Below are positions 37,777 through 49,625 of a stretch of DNA of 64,000 nt, one piece after another. Position 1 is the stretch's first letter; each line of letters opens with the position of its first letter. The notes beneath the pieces were generated by a model, which was given only the letters and a program-made list of their open reading frames with translations, did not search any database and was not told the DNA's origin. Both the position numbers and the translations under genes were made by a program. The stretch covers positions 124,001 to 188,000 of the forward strand of contig JAMWET010003567.1 in the NCBI GenBank assembly GCA_024036415.1. Reading direction: 5' to 3'. The stretch comes from Prochilodus magdalenae. Its lineage: Eukaryota > Chordata > Actinopteri > Characiformes > Prochilodontidae.

Positions 37777-37986
37777 GGTTGGTGTAGCTCAGCGGGTAAC
37801 ACCACTACTCAGGGTGCCACCTCTACGTGTGGGAGACTGGGGTTCGAATCCCAGTCTGGGTGACTATGCTGAGCTACACCAATAAGAGTCCTTGGGCAAG
37901 ACTCCTAACACTACGTTGGCCTACCTGTAATCATTAACCTTGTAAGTCGCTCTGGATAAGAGCGTCAGCTAAATGCCTTTAATGTA
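37777..37986 (+). mobile_element. tRNA-derived SINE (family S, copy 2)
   Basis: GGTTGGTGTAGCTCAGCGGG head (A box) and GGTTCGAATCCC (B box), then the shared body and complete tail GTCGCTCTGGATAAGAGCG...AAATGCC. About 210 bp, the cleanest copy in the window. Confidence 0.9.
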
Positions 37987-39206
37987 TTGATCTCCAAGCT
38001 GGAACAACAAAACTTGGATTCATGTCAGACCAGTACCAAATGATACACGCAAAGTGCATAGCCAATCAAAATGCAGTTGTCAGCAACCTGACAACACTAA
38101 CAATATCAGACTCTCCACCACCTAAGATCTGATCTGCTCACAAAGCTGCCTGAGGGTTTTTACCCCTGGCTTTTAAGCATTCAAATAAAATCTGTATGTG
38201 GTCCCTTCCCCAAAGACGCATGTTAATGCAAGCCCTACATGTTTGATCCCTATGTTCAGTAACAGTCTGAGGTGTCTATAGGCCATCCGTTAAGAGATCC
38301 AAAGGGCTAAAGAGGACAAAAAGGTGGAATATCCCTTCTCAGTCTTCCTCTGTCTCCCTATACTTTGTGGATCTAGAGCATTTTTGCAGTGTATGAGTGG
38401 GATCATGGAAATACCTGCAGCGGCTTCAGTAGAAAAAGAGAGGCTCTGTGTAATGAAACTCAGGCGGAGTCTCAGAGAGTATATTAAAAGCACAGTAATG
38501 TCCCTAATGCTCCATTAAAGGATTATCTTCAAGCGTGGGATTTTAGCAGGGAACCCCTTTCCTGAGGTTGTGCAATGGAAGGATATGCAGCAACAGAAAC
38601 GAACCAATGAACCAATCAGAAAGAGCTCTTTTGTGTCTCCATGTCGAACTGATTTCGGGGTAAAGATGTTATAACCAGAAGGTACATAGAGAAGCAGCTT
38701 GGTAAGCAGATACAGGGAGAGCATTTGAGCCAGACCCTGCCCAGACAGACAGTGTGGACTGAGGCTTCTGGGTGAGGGCGGGGGGAGCATTCTGCAAATA
38801 GATTGTCCCCTGCCTTCTTCAGGTCCAAGAGAGAGCTGAGGCCTAATGCAGCGTGTTGATTGAGGCCGCCTGTAATTTGGGAAATAGTTTGGGGCCATTA
38901 TGCACTGGGGTGTTTATCGCAGGTGGTTCCCATGACAACCAGTCAAGATCGTAATTGGATTTAAATGGGCAGAACTGCTTGCACATGTTTCAGAGGGCCA
39001 GGAGGAATGCACTGTAATTGACGTGCGTCCACACTTTCTCTACCTGTGTCCTTCTGTCCTCTCTCTCTCTGTCGCTCTTGAACTAGCACTTAGCCAGTGT
39101 TTAAGCGTAGAGTAGTCCAGAGTAAGCGGTAGACATAATCAGTTCAGAAGAGATCGGATACATTCACTGTGGCTCTGGAATGGTTGGCTGAAACTGTAGT
39201 TTATAC
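37987..39206. other. Intron 4: no recognised element
   Basis: Open frames on both strands near 38515-38898 are unremarkable. The segment 38820-38975 is listed separately as a regulatory candidate. Confidence 0.35.
38820..38975. promoter_or_regulatory. Candidate noncoding element with an RFX X-box-like site
   Basis: GTTCCCATGACAAC at 38926-38939 resembles the palindromic X-box bound by RFX factors (GTNRCCNTGGYAAC type). Flanking sequence is low in repeats and has GTTTATCG and TAATTGGATTTAAATGG. Conservation is untested. Confidence 0.2.
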
Positions 39207-39924
39207 CATATACATTCATCATCGACAGAATAGTTGTGCAAATAGTTGTGCCCAGTCTGTCCAACCGAAGCGAAACTTGGTGGGTAGGTTTGACATTATG
39301 AGACGTGAAAATGATTCAGGTGTCACGCTTGTGTATGTGACCTAGGCAAGGATGCTTCTTTGGGCTGTTCTTGACTGACCAACAGGCCACAATGGTGGAC
39401 TTTGAGTGAGCAATGATGTCTCCATGAGTCATCCTGTTAATGCCAGCACCATTGGCAGACGGCTGCACGACGCAGTACTAAATATACGCAGCCAAATTGT
39501 CATGGGGTAACTCAGAATGGCAGGGGGTCATCTTCAGCGATGATGGCGGAGACGACCAACACATCTGTGTGTGGAGGCATCATGGTCAGCACCAAGAAGA
39601 ACAGTTTGTCCAGAAGACCCCACCACAAAATCTCTGAGGGAGAAAATCCAAGCTGCATGGAATGGTTATCACAGGTCACCATTAGAAACCTCTACAGCTC
39701 CATGCCAAGGTGTCTGGCATGTTGCATTAGCAAGCAAGGTGAGCTAATGACGACCCGATACTTAGAGGCACTACCTCTGTATGTGTAGCTCAATAAATAT
39801 TGCCCATACAAGTCTAAATGTATTATCATTTGTTGTTCCTGGTAACCTCTATCTCCCTTCCCAATAGCACTGCAATCTGACACTTCCTTCTCAGAGCAAC
39901 TATTCTTTTGATGATGGGTGTATA
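39207..39924 (+). mobile_element. Tc1/mariner remnant (family M, copy D; most complete)
   Basis: About 718 bp. The right terminus AGCAACTATTCTTTTGATGATGGGTGTATA is an inverted match to the left terminus TATACATTCATCATCGACAGAATAGTTG. In order it shows the AACTTGGTGGGTAGGTTTGACAT marker, a helix-turn-helix-like ASTIGRRLHDA (about 39444-39476), a VIFSDDGGDDQHICVWRHHG stretch resembling the first catalytic Asp region of IS630/Tc1/mariner transposases (about 39527-39586), and a C-terminal SQVTIRNLYSSMPRCLACCIS (39669-39731), which mirrors the family's ...LxxSMPRR... ending. A stop and internal deletions disable it. Confidence 0.8.
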
Positions 39925-41089
39925 TTTTTGTTTGACATGTTGCATGGTGGCCCCTCTATCTAAAGGATGCATGCCGTAAACTCCTGCCCAAATTGGAAAG
40001 GCCTGAACAGGTTGAAGGCTGAGGGTAGCATTGCAAACAGTAACGTTAAACGCTCTAATTCAGGCACCCAGACGCGTTCAGAGGCATCGGGAGTGAAGGA
40101 AGATTGTGTATGTTAAACTCCAGAGTCAAGGTTTTGTTTAGGTTTAGGATTTCCTGAGGATTGTTAAACCGTTCAACCTATCCCGGTCTCCAGCAACCTT
40201 ACTGGAACTCTTGGCCACGCGGATTGTTTTTGCAAGTGTGAACTAAGCACAAAAGTGAGCTTCAGGAATGTGCTTTTTGCGTATGAAATTGCGCATCTAG
40301 GAACGAGGCAAGAAAAACAAACAAAGCCATGTTAGACCTGCAGCACTCGCCCCGACTGGATTTCTCGCCCCTGCCAGCAGCGCTGTTGCCCTTCACACAA
40401 GGCTGAGGAGGAATTCTGACAGGCCAGCACATTTGCAGGGTGCTGCTATGTTTGCGGGAACATCTTGAATCCGAGGTGCTCAGTGCCTGGATATCACTGC
40501 CTTCTCCCGGACGGCTGATTTATACCTCTTTGAAGATGTGCATAAATACATTTGCATAGGTTTATGGATGATTGACGCTCACAGAGGTGCCAACATACAC
40601 ACTTCCAAAATCTCCACCACATGTCAGGCATAACTGCCCTGCTGTGTGTCAGGAAAATGCTGATTGGTTAGGCAAGGAATATTCAGAAGGGTTTGAGTTT
40701 GGACAATGGAATAGAATAAAATAGGGAACCAATGGGCTTCTGCTTTTTTCATATACAACATTAGGCTTCATTTATTCATCCTTTCTTTTCTTAAGCCAAG
40801 CAAGACGTTTCCCAGGGTTGATAATGGTTTGCTGGTTCTAGGATGCTTCTCAGTTTTCCATACTTTCTGATTCTGATAAAGGTTCCCATAATGCACTTGT
40901 TTACATAAACCTATGTAAACACACTAAAAGTCCGATACCCAACTGTGGCCCAAAAAAATCCAATTCTAGCCTAGGCTAACATTAGGCTAGAGGTCTAGAG
41001 GTAGTTTGGGTTTGGCTTTAATGAGTGAGGTCTTTTATGTACCTTTATGAAAATAAAGAGACACAGAATGGGTTGCAGTTCCATATAAA
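39925..41089. other. Intron 4: no recognised feature
   Basis: No repeat family, RNA gene or coding motif was recognised in this stretch. Confidence 0.35.
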
Positions 41090-42065
41090 AAAACCACTTT
41101 TGACCCCCTGTCTATTAAGGGTTCTTTGGAGAACCCATTTGCAAATTAGATATGTGCTTGTTACGAACCTTTTCTAAAGTTCAGAGACCCTTAACATAGT
41201 GTCTGGGTTCCAGGAAGAACCCTTAAACTGGTAAAGATCTTTTAAATTAATAAATTTTAAAAGTCCTTTACATTCATAAAACTAGGGCAGCAAAAGTGGT
41301 TCTAGTTTTCCATGATCCCACTCACCCGCTACAGAAATGCTCTAGATCCACAAAGTGTAGAGAGACAGAGGAAGACTGAGACGGGAAATTTGACCATTTT
41401 GTGCTCTTCAGCCATTTGCATCTCTGAGATGATGCCTTAGGAGAACCACTTTTGGCTCCCTAAAAACCTATCAATAAATGGTTCTTCAGAGAACCCGTTT
41501 GGCAAATTAGATGTGCTCTTGTAAAGAACCTTTTCTAAAGTTCAGAGACCCTTAACATAGTGTCTGTTTTTGTCAGAACTGTTAAACTGGTAAAGATCTT
41601 TTAAATTAATACATTTTAAAAAGTCCTTTACATTCATAAAACTAGGGAAGCAAAGTGGTTCTAGTTTCCATGTGTCTAGATCCACAAGATTCAGAGGGAC
41701 TGAGACGGGAAAAAAAACCTTGAAATTGGTATGGGTGTGTTTGCAACATGTGAAAATTCTTAAGGCATTAAAGTTTAAAAATTTCCCCCACATTTATAAA
41801 ATTAAGGAACCAAAAGTGGTTCTACATTTCCATGATCCCATTTACCTGCTGCAAAAATGCTCTAGATACACAAAGTATAGAGAGACAGAGGAGGAACGAG
41901 ATGGGAAATTTCACCTTTACCTCCTCAGCCCTTCTTTAGTGATGCCATAGATCCCTAAAAGCCTATCAATAATGGTCCTCCAGAGAACCCCATTTTGTAA
42001 ATCCAAAGTGCATTTCTTCACATTCGTAAAATTAGGAACCAGAAGTGGTTCCACTTTTGCATTCC
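41090..42065. repeat. Tandem repeat, ~361-bp unit, with decayed extra units
   Basis: GTTCAGAGACCCTTAACATAG at 41179 recurs at 41540, and the following AACTGGTAAAGATCTTTTAAATTAAT and TTCATAAAACTAGGG modules repeat in register. The CTCTAGAT...CAAAGT.TAGAGAGACAGAGG module occurs at about 41339 and 41859. GGAACC.(A)GAAGTGGTTC modules close partial units near 41808 and 42033. Units diverge by indels, so the array is old. Confidence 0.8.
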
Positions 42066-43750
42066 TCAAAGACTCTTGTGGAATGGCTCTACAGCTTGAG
42101 GAACAGGTGTGTATACTCCTGAATGAACTGTGAGTCTCCGGGCCTGGCATACAATTTGCAGGTGCAGAAGTGTAATTTGGACTAGGGAGAAGCATTTACT
42201 GTGCTGATGTATCACAGTGACCACACTAACTGTCCACTTCACCCAACGTCATCCATCTGCAGCCGCAAAGAACAGCAGATCAAGTATTGCTGTTTCGACA
42301 TGAAGCTTCAGGAAGTCCCATAGTTTAGCTTTGCACCATGTAATGGTTAAAGTAACTTGGGTTACCTGTTTGTAGCTGTTATTGTCTAGCTATGACAGGG
42401 CAGCTAACTTTATTATTAACTATTAATAACTTGCTAATAACAATTTTTAAATGTAATACGCTATTAAAGAATAACACACTGTCAACCTGTGACATGTCAT
42501 GGTGTAAATGCACATTCTACATATTGCACACGTAAGTGAACACAAGCCTAAAGCTGCATGGTGCCCTGAAGCAGCAAGATTGAAACTGCATCGCTACAAC
42601 TGCTGCTGCCTTTGCAGGTCTGCACGTGGATGCACCCCTCTCCACCGACCGGCCTGTGGGCAGGTGCCAGGCCTCCATTTTTCAGCTAGAACAAAGTGAC
42701 ATGGTTCAGCATGCCATTCCGCAGTGGGAAGCTGACTGTGGTGAAGGGACGATTATGGGCAGGTTAGTCAGCGCCCTGGCCACCCGAGATGGGCCGTGCG
42801 GAGAGGATGGTTTACGGTTGAGGCAGCATGCGGAGCGAGACGCTCTGGTCACTTTATGAGAGAGAGAGAGAGAGAGAGAAAGCTGGCTGTTAGGGTTCAC
42901 TTCCAGGCTGCCCTGCCTTTAGTCCGCACACAGTTGTCACTTAGCTAATTACAGCTTCTTTTTATGATCCGAGTTCTTGCCCACAGCCCGTCTCCTTCAG
43001 GCAACAATGGGAAGGTTGTGGAAGTAAGTGGAAACAGGCCCCTTCTCTCGGCTTCTCCGTTGTTGTTTTTCGCTTTTATCTCCCTGTGCGTCTCCAGAAA
43101 GAGAGTTCAGATATTCAAGCCTCTATTAGTCATTCCGGCCACCGCGTGGTGAGGAGTTACTTGGCTGAACTCTGGAGCTGGGTGGTTGGATGTTATGCAT
43201 CCAGAATGCACGGCCCGGCACTCCCAGGCGGCCGGTTGAATATGCATGGCTCATTGCTATAGATACCAACCTATATGGGAACTGCAGCGTGTCTTTGTGA
43301 AATGAAAAACTGGGAAACATTCGGATAAATTGTTACATTATGTCTTTTTTTTTTTTCCTCTCACAGTTTTGGCTTCGTCCCGCCCGGCACAGCATATCAA
43401 ACCAGGCCCCAGAAGGCGTCCATCTTAGATTGTGATGTATGTGTGCACAATTGTGTGTGTGTGGTATTTTTGATGTTATTATTGGGAAGAACAGGACGAG
43501 CTTTGTGAATGAGTGCGCATGATGTGCTTTCAGTGTTTACTTATGGATGGATAGGGACTGGTTCGAATGGAAGAGACAGAAGAAAGAGTTGTGCTTGTGG
43601 ACCAGCTGGACTGGCTGTACTGCAAGAGTGACTGCTGTTGTAATAATAAGACCGGTCATGTGATGCGTTGCGTATGGTGGCCATATAATTGATACAGCTA
43701 ACAAATGAATTTACACAGCGTTCCTTTTATTCCAGATGTAGTCAGAACAG
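42066..43750. other. Intron 4: little recognised
   Basis: A (GA)n microsatellite of 22 bp is at 42858-42879 and a T-run at 43345-43357. The TCTCACAG at 43360-43367 resembles an acceptor, but the sequence after it does not encode a Slit repeat. Confidence 0.4.
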
Positions 43751-44027
43751 GGATGGCACATGTAGCGCTGTCGCCTTACAGTAAGAAGGGGCTGGGTTCG
43801 ATCCCCAGGTATCCCAGGGCTCTTTCTGTGTGGTGTTTATTTGTTCTTCCCGTGTCTGTGTGGGTTTCCTCCCACAGGCCAAAGGCATGCCGTCATGTGG
43901 ACTGGACATTCTAAGTTGCTCCTAGGTGTGAACGTGTGTATCCTGCCTTTCACCACTGAGCACTGGCATAGGTTCCAGCACCCTCCCGTGCCCCAGTATG
44001 ATTTAGCAGTTTAGAGGATAGATGAGT
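43751..44027 (+). mobile_element. DANA/mermaid-like tRNA-SINE
   Basis: The phrase GCGCTGTCGCCTTACAGTAAGAAGG, the B-box-like GGGTTCGATCCCC, TTTCTGTGTGG, CCCGTGTCTGTGTGGGTTTCCTCC, CCCACAGGCCAAAGGCATG and the distal CACTGGCATAGGTTCCAGCACCC follow in the order seen in DANA/mermaid-type SINEs of fishes. It is diverged and somewhat shortened. It is distinct from family S. Confidence 0.75.
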
Positions 44028-44726
44028 TAGTAATGGAGCAGCAGGCTAACATTGCTAACAAACACGAAAACTTAATCGTCACTGAAACTTGTTTTTGTAA
44101 AAGATACTGCTTTTATTTAAGCCCACTTATACTGCGATTAGATCGCTCAGGACACAGTGCGATTTACTGCGAGCTATAAAAATGAACAAGCCTGTTTAGA
44201 CAGTAAGGTCTGTTTTCACAAACCACCTCAGGAGTGGAATCAGTACGTCTGTTACAAACTTGAGGGAATCTGAGTCGAGATCAGGCCTGCTTTGTGAATA
44301 CCAATCCTATTAAACCTACTGCCCTTAGCGATGAATGTTTATTTTGGTTTAGTCATATGGTGTCCTAAACCAGTGGTGTCCCAAACCAGTGGCAGTTTTA
44401 CTAGCACCAGTACCAAAACCCCCTTTATATTCGCAGTGCCCATCTTGCTGTAATTCCCTGCTAGCACTTTGCCACCCTAAGAGCTGCCAGGGAGCTACAG
44501 CAGGGTGGCATTGTGAATGTGCAAGGGGATTTGGGTCCTGCTGATCGCGGATACTACACATGATGAAACAGTTTGAACTTCTTGAGTGACTGTTTAGTTC
44601 TAATGTTTGTTAGCAGCATTAGCTTCGTAGCTCCGGATAGTAAATTCTGGAGTGCAAACATGTCTCAGAAAATCCACTACAGCATCAGAAGTTTAGACAC
44701 AGCTACTCATAGAAGGTTGTCCTCAT

Positions 44727-45549
44727 GTTTAGCGTAGTGCTGGACGATATGGCCAGAATTTATATTGCAATATATTGCTTAATTTCGGTCGATACAATAT
44801 AATTCCGATATCGATATAAATACTTTAAAACTTTACTTTACAAATTCACTAAAAAACAAAATGTACTTTAAAATCTGTAACAACCACCATCTAAAACTGT
44901 TTGTCCTATGTCATGAATGCAACCACTAGTGACTGCTGCATGAGGTTCTCTTTGGCGGACGCAGATGCTGGCGATGTTTTAGGGACAGGTTGGCTTGAAC
45001 ATTTTTGGTGCCTCATTTTTTGACTCTCAGAATGTTCTATGTAGTGGAACTACTTGAGGTGCTGGAACAGATTTGACGTATTACCGCAGCTAGTCGGCAC
45101 TACTCTCCGGCACAATTTGCAGCAAGCTGAAACCTGAAGTTTATCAGACTTTCGATAGCCGAACCACGTCCACACTACTGAATTAGTCCCCCCGTTCATA
45201 TCAACTATGTCCTCTGTCTTTTCGCTTGTGAAGCTTGTTCGCTCACTTGTGTATTGCCGTCAGGGGCACTCATTTCGCATCTCAAATGTCCCGCGCTGGA
45301 GAATGAGCCTAGCGTAGGCTAGCCTAGCCTATCAGGTAGCGTGCCTGTGATTACGTCATCACGCACTGACGTAGCCCGGCTAGGGAGGCCGATTGTGTTC
45401 AACTGTGCTTGAATGCAGCAAACTGACGGCGCCCTGTTCACTGTAAATAATACATATTGAAATACCGCAAAAGTGATATCACTGTTATTGAAACATTTCT
45501 TATCGCGGTAAATACCGATATCGAATTATTGTCCAGGCCTAGTTTAGCG
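44727..45549. mobile_element. hAT-type nonautonomous element with 8-bp target duplication
   Basis: The element proper is 44735-45541 (807 bp), flanked by GTTTAGCG at 44727-44734 and again at 45542-45549. The left terminus TAGTGCTGGACGATAT and the reverse complement of the right terminus TAGGCCTGGACAATAATTCG are imperfect inverted repeats, with GATATCG motifs at both ends. An 8-bp duplication and TAG-type short termini are hallmarks of hAT transposons. The interior has no long open frame and includes a CTAGCGTAGGCTAGCCTAGCCTA patch (45308-45330). Confidence 0.85.
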
Positions 45550-45859
45550 TAATGCTTTACTTTAGATTCAAAGTGCAGACATCAAACTATAAAATAGAAC
45601 CCATGGAATTGTACAGTCCACCTTAAAATATAACTTTACAGGAGGATAAAACTACTTTCTTAACTTGAAATGAAGGTTAGCAAGATGGATTTCTAAGCAG
45701 TTTTGGACTACTTTAATTGGCCTGTCCATCATGAATATTCATTTTCAAATTGAAAGGGGAACTAGAGCTTGCATTGTTTATAATACTGTGATACATCAAG
45801 AGTATATGTGGTATATCAGGATATCTCATCAGTTGGAGCTGTTGAGTGTAAGCCTATAC

Positions 45860-45925
45860 AGTCTTGAAGATAACCAAAAGCGTCAGTTTTGTTGGGTGTC
45901 TCTAAACTTTTGACTGGTAGTGTAC
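45860..45925. mobile_element. Tc1-like terminal fragment
   Basis: GTGTCTCTAAACTTTTGACTGGTAGTGTAC matches the well-known terminal inverted repeat type of fish Tc1-like elements (CAGTACCAGTCAAAAGTTTGG class) read in reverse. The opposite terminus was not found upstream, so this is a solo end or a heavily truncated copy. Confidence 0.5.
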
Positions 45926-47890
45926 ATCTGGAGTAAGTGGAGAATTATGCAGATTTGATGTTTTGCCAAGCAATTCCTCTATTTCTGTTCCTCTTACGCT
46001 TTTCACGGATATTTCATTACAAGTATTTCTGCTTAGGGGCACTTACTAATAAAACACAAATTGTAAAACAACACGATTGACATTATGCGTGTTCATCTGG
46101 CTGGCCAAACACACACAGGTGACCCCGTGAGTTCTACCCAGGAAAACGAGACGGGAGCTGTTCAGTGGCCAGAAAAGCTGACGGGGTTTATGGAGTTTAC
46201 TGCCTTGGTCGACACTCTTCACCCAAACAATGTGAGAATGACTACAGGGTGACAGCCACATACTCTGACTGGAAGGGGCAAGCCGGAGGGCCCAGGGTCC
46301 ATTGTAGTTTATTATAGCATGGGTCGCTGAGGCAGCAGACTTCACATCGCTTCGCACGCAAGGAATAACAGAAACAGAATAACATAGACCCATATTAGCC
46401 ACGGGAATCTTTATCAACAGTGGCTTAGAGCAATATACAAACAACATGGATGGGGAACGCAGTGGGAACAAGGGGAAAAGGAACAGAAACTGCATTAGAG
46501 GTGGATAAGCCCCACTGCAGCTATGACGCGAAAGCCAAGACCATTCTCACACGTGAATGGCCGCCGCTGCCTTCTGGGCTCCGAACAGAAAAACAGGACA
46601 GTTGTGTTTCTGGCAAAAGCATTTGGTGTACGAGGACCACATTTAAGAACGACAACATCGCTTTCGTGAGGGAACGAGAGAGGGAGAAAGTGGAAGGGAA
46701 TGAGAAACACAACACGACGCGTTACGTGCCAGTGCCATGTCCAATCCAGTATACGTCTTATTTACAGAGGCCAGCGCTGTATCACGCCAGGCAGCTAATG
46801 GGAAAAACACACTCGTCAGTTGTGGAAAAGGTTCAGCAGAATCCTTTGCACCCAAAGACTCGAAGCCCCCCTGCATGTGCTACCACAAAGGATAGGCTGC
46901 CAGGGGAATGCAGCGTTCCAGAACGACTTGTCTCTTATTTGACTTGGGCACACATCACCACATTATCCCCCCCCGCCCCATTCTCTTTTTTTTTCCCTCA
47001 CTCATACGGTTTTTGTAAATTGGATTTACTTGTAACTATTAATCACAGAGAGGGGGGACCAGTAATGCGAAGGGGAAATAGAGCTAGCTAATTTCCAATT
47101 CCCTCTGATGGCAGCACTGTAACCTTACAAGCCAAAGAAAATGGGTTTTAGGCATCATTTGATTTTTCTATAAGCCATGAAGAAGTATTGTTCTGGGAGC
47201 TCCTTTCACAGGCCACACCCACAGAGGATGCTGGGTAATGGGGAGAGGCTGGGAACGGAGAGACACTGTGTAATCTCTGACAGTACAGTACGGGTGCAGT
47301 GTGAACTGAGGGCAGCCTGAATGAGCAGCCTCTCTCACTCACTTTGGACTCAAAGGGCAACCGTTCAAAACCATTCCAGTTCATACCATTCCCTCTACCC
47401 AAATGTAGGCATTACCTGTAAAATGGATAACAGGATGGACAAAATTCAGGCAAATCCTTATGGCCATATCCTAGACATGCGGTGATCAGTACTTGGCAAA
47501 AATCAGAAAGGTATCATTCATTTCATTTCTGTTCTGATAATAACTGGCTGATAGGTATTTCTGAGAAGATTAAATACAGGACAGTCCAGGAAGAGTGAAG
47601 AAAACAGTCAGGTGTCTCTATCATTGCCACTCTGGATCTGGAACATCTGCTATAGCTCTATGTAGCTCTGGAGGAGCATGCAAGAGACCTTTTGCAAGAG
47701 CTGCCGAAAGTCTTTGTCAGTCTCACAACAAATAAAGCTAGCGAGTTTGTCCCCTTGTGTATTAATATAGTGTAATATTACTCTACCTTGTAAGTCAACT
47801 GACTCACTGGTAGAATCTGACTCTCCTTTGCGTCCACAGCAATATGGACGCTACAGATCATACTCATTATACTTATGATTTAGGCTGGTA
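45926..47890. other. Intron 4: no recognised feature; longest non-repetitive frame
   Basis: Contains a 213-codon + frame (46450-47091) and a 149-codon minus frame (46046-46495). Neither has a recognisable domain, signal peptide or splice context, and the larger one contains Glu/Arg strings and a T-run-derived Phe run. They are treated as chance frames. Confidence 0.4.
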
Positions 47891-48050
47891 GGTTGGTGTA
47901 GCTCAGCGGATAACACCACTACCCGCCAAGTAGCCGCCACCACATGTGGGAGTCTGGGGTTCGAATCCCGGTCTAGGTGATGCTGTGCTACACCAATAAG
48001 AGTCATTGGGCAAGACTCCTAACACTACATTGGCCTACATGTGATGTGTA
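47891..48050 (+). mobile_element. tRNA-derived SINE (family S, copy 3; 3' truncated)
   Basis: GGTTGGTGTAGCTCAGCGGA head, GGTTCGAATCCC B box and the body through CCTAACACTACATTGGCCTAC. The GTCGCTCTGGATAAGAGCG tail is absent, so the copy is truncated or its tail was deleted. Confidence 0.85.
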
Positions 48051-48286
48051 ATGATTTAGGGACTTACACAGGAAAAGAACAAAAATCATAAATGTAATCT
48101 GTAGCAAGTGGGGGGTCTCAAACGCACGAGTTGTGATGGTGGTATTAAAGTAAAATACACTCTGCAACTGTAAAGGGAGCCCGAAAGCAAAGCATAGCAA
48201 TTCTCGCAAAATGCTGTTTTAAAGTGTTCACTTTGAGAAAATGAAGAACATCAGATTCCACCATTGTTTCATATTCAGTGTGGTTT

Positions 48287-48367
<81 letters not shown>

Positions 48368-48445
48368 TTTTGGAATAAATTAATAGTACAATCCAGCCAC
48401 TGTATGCACTGAGTACACGTTCAATTAAATTGTATTAATTTATTA

Positions 48446-48485
<40 letters not shown>

Positions 48486-48580
48486 TACATACATATATAT
48501 TTTATTTATTTGTTTATTTATTTATTTTTTTAAATTAATAAAATTTAATTGAACTTGTACTCAGTGCATACAGTGGCTGG
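48287..48580. repeat. AT-cored inverted repeat (palindrome) with (AT)n tracts
   Basis: A left arm at 48393-48444 (starting CCAGCCACTGTATGCACTG) and a right arm at 48531-48580 (ending GTGCATACAGTGGCTGG) are near-perfect inverted repeats of ~50 bp with about two mismatches plus one flanking match. They enclose an 86-bp A/(AT)n/T core. A second A-(AT)n-T block (48287-48371) lies immediately to the left. Confidence 0.9.
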
Positions 48581-49425
48581 ATGGGGCTCTGCACTGTGAA
48601 ATGAAAATGAAAAATGAAAGCAATGGTTGAGTTCCGGTATACACCTGTACTCCATATTTGTAACTAGTATAAGCACAATACTGGTTCAATAGGCCACGAC
48701 CCTGCACATTTTACCCATGCAAAGTAATCTGTCCATTTATATAGAAAACAGTTTGACTGGGCTTTTCATTAGAGGCAGAAGCTGATCCTGGTTTAGGGGG
48801 AAGAGAGCTTTGATTGAATGGGTGTGCATACCTTCCAAGTGCCCCTGCCATAGTGTTATCTCCCTCTTAAGGCCCCCCTAAACCAGCAAAGTATGTGCAT
48901 GAGAGTTTTATTAGGTGAAGTTCAGTGTTGAGTAACTGTGGTGTGAGGAAAATGTACACCCTACCCCCCAACTCTTGCTGATGAGATGTCCCGTGACCCC
49001 AACATCATGCATGTCACTCCACATCTCCACCCAAATATTTACAGCGCTAGCTGAAGGTGGTGAGGTTGGGGGTCAGTTTTGTTCTGTTTTCCCTTCCCTG
49101 TAATCTTTGCAGTATTAGGCAGTGGAGGCTCGTCTGGCGTGTTCACACTCCTCTGAGCTTTGTCTTGAATGGGTGAAGTGATATTTTGAATCGCTCCCTT
49201 TTTTTTTACAGCGATGCCTCGGCTCTGACTCACAGAAAGGAGCATGTGAGATTGATTAAAGCGCCTTTGTAGCTTCGTCCGGCCTCGTCCGCAACCACTC
49301 TCCAGTCCTTTCTGCCTCATATGGTCATACTGTTTTATGAAAGGTGTCTGGGCACTGTCATTTTAGCGGATGTTTATGAATGTGTGCATGTGTGCAGTAG
49401 GTGCCTGTGGGTGTGCAGTAGGTGC

Positions 49426-49426
<1 letters not shown>

Positions 49427-49456
<30 letters not shown>
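49427..49456. repeat. (GT)n microsatellite
   Basis: About 15 GT units followed by a G-rich stretch (GGGGAGGTGGGGGGCGG). The upstream GTGTGCAGTAGGTGC doublet (49391-49426) is a small tandem repeat. Confidence 0.9.
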
Positions 49457-49540
49457 GGGGAGGTGGGGGGCGGTGTGAACTGGTGTGTTTGTTTTCATCT
49501 ATTTTTAATATCGAATAATTTTTCAATTTTAATTGCACGA

Positions 49541-49625
49541 CTTCTTGACAGCTACACATCCTTTCAGACCCACAGTGTCGAGTCCTTAGGATGGACAGAA
49601 ACACATTTGGAATTCAGAAATGTCT
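49541..49625. mobile_element. Fragment related to Tc1-like family L
   Basis: CTTGACAGCTACACATCC (49544-49561) recurs at 61611-61628 and both are followed by a GGATGGACAGA phrase, so a small fragment of the same dispersed element is present. Confidence 0.3.

Noticed and set aside
43360..43450. Acceptor-like TCTCACAG after a T-run, possible exon
   Set aside because: The sequence after it does not encode a leucine-rich repeat and no suitable donor follows at 72 bp.
46450..47091. 213-codon open frame, the longest without pure simple repeats
   Set aside because: No domain, signal peptide, codon pattern or splice context was recognised, and homopolymer-derived runs are present. A protein search or RNA-seq coverage would be decisive.
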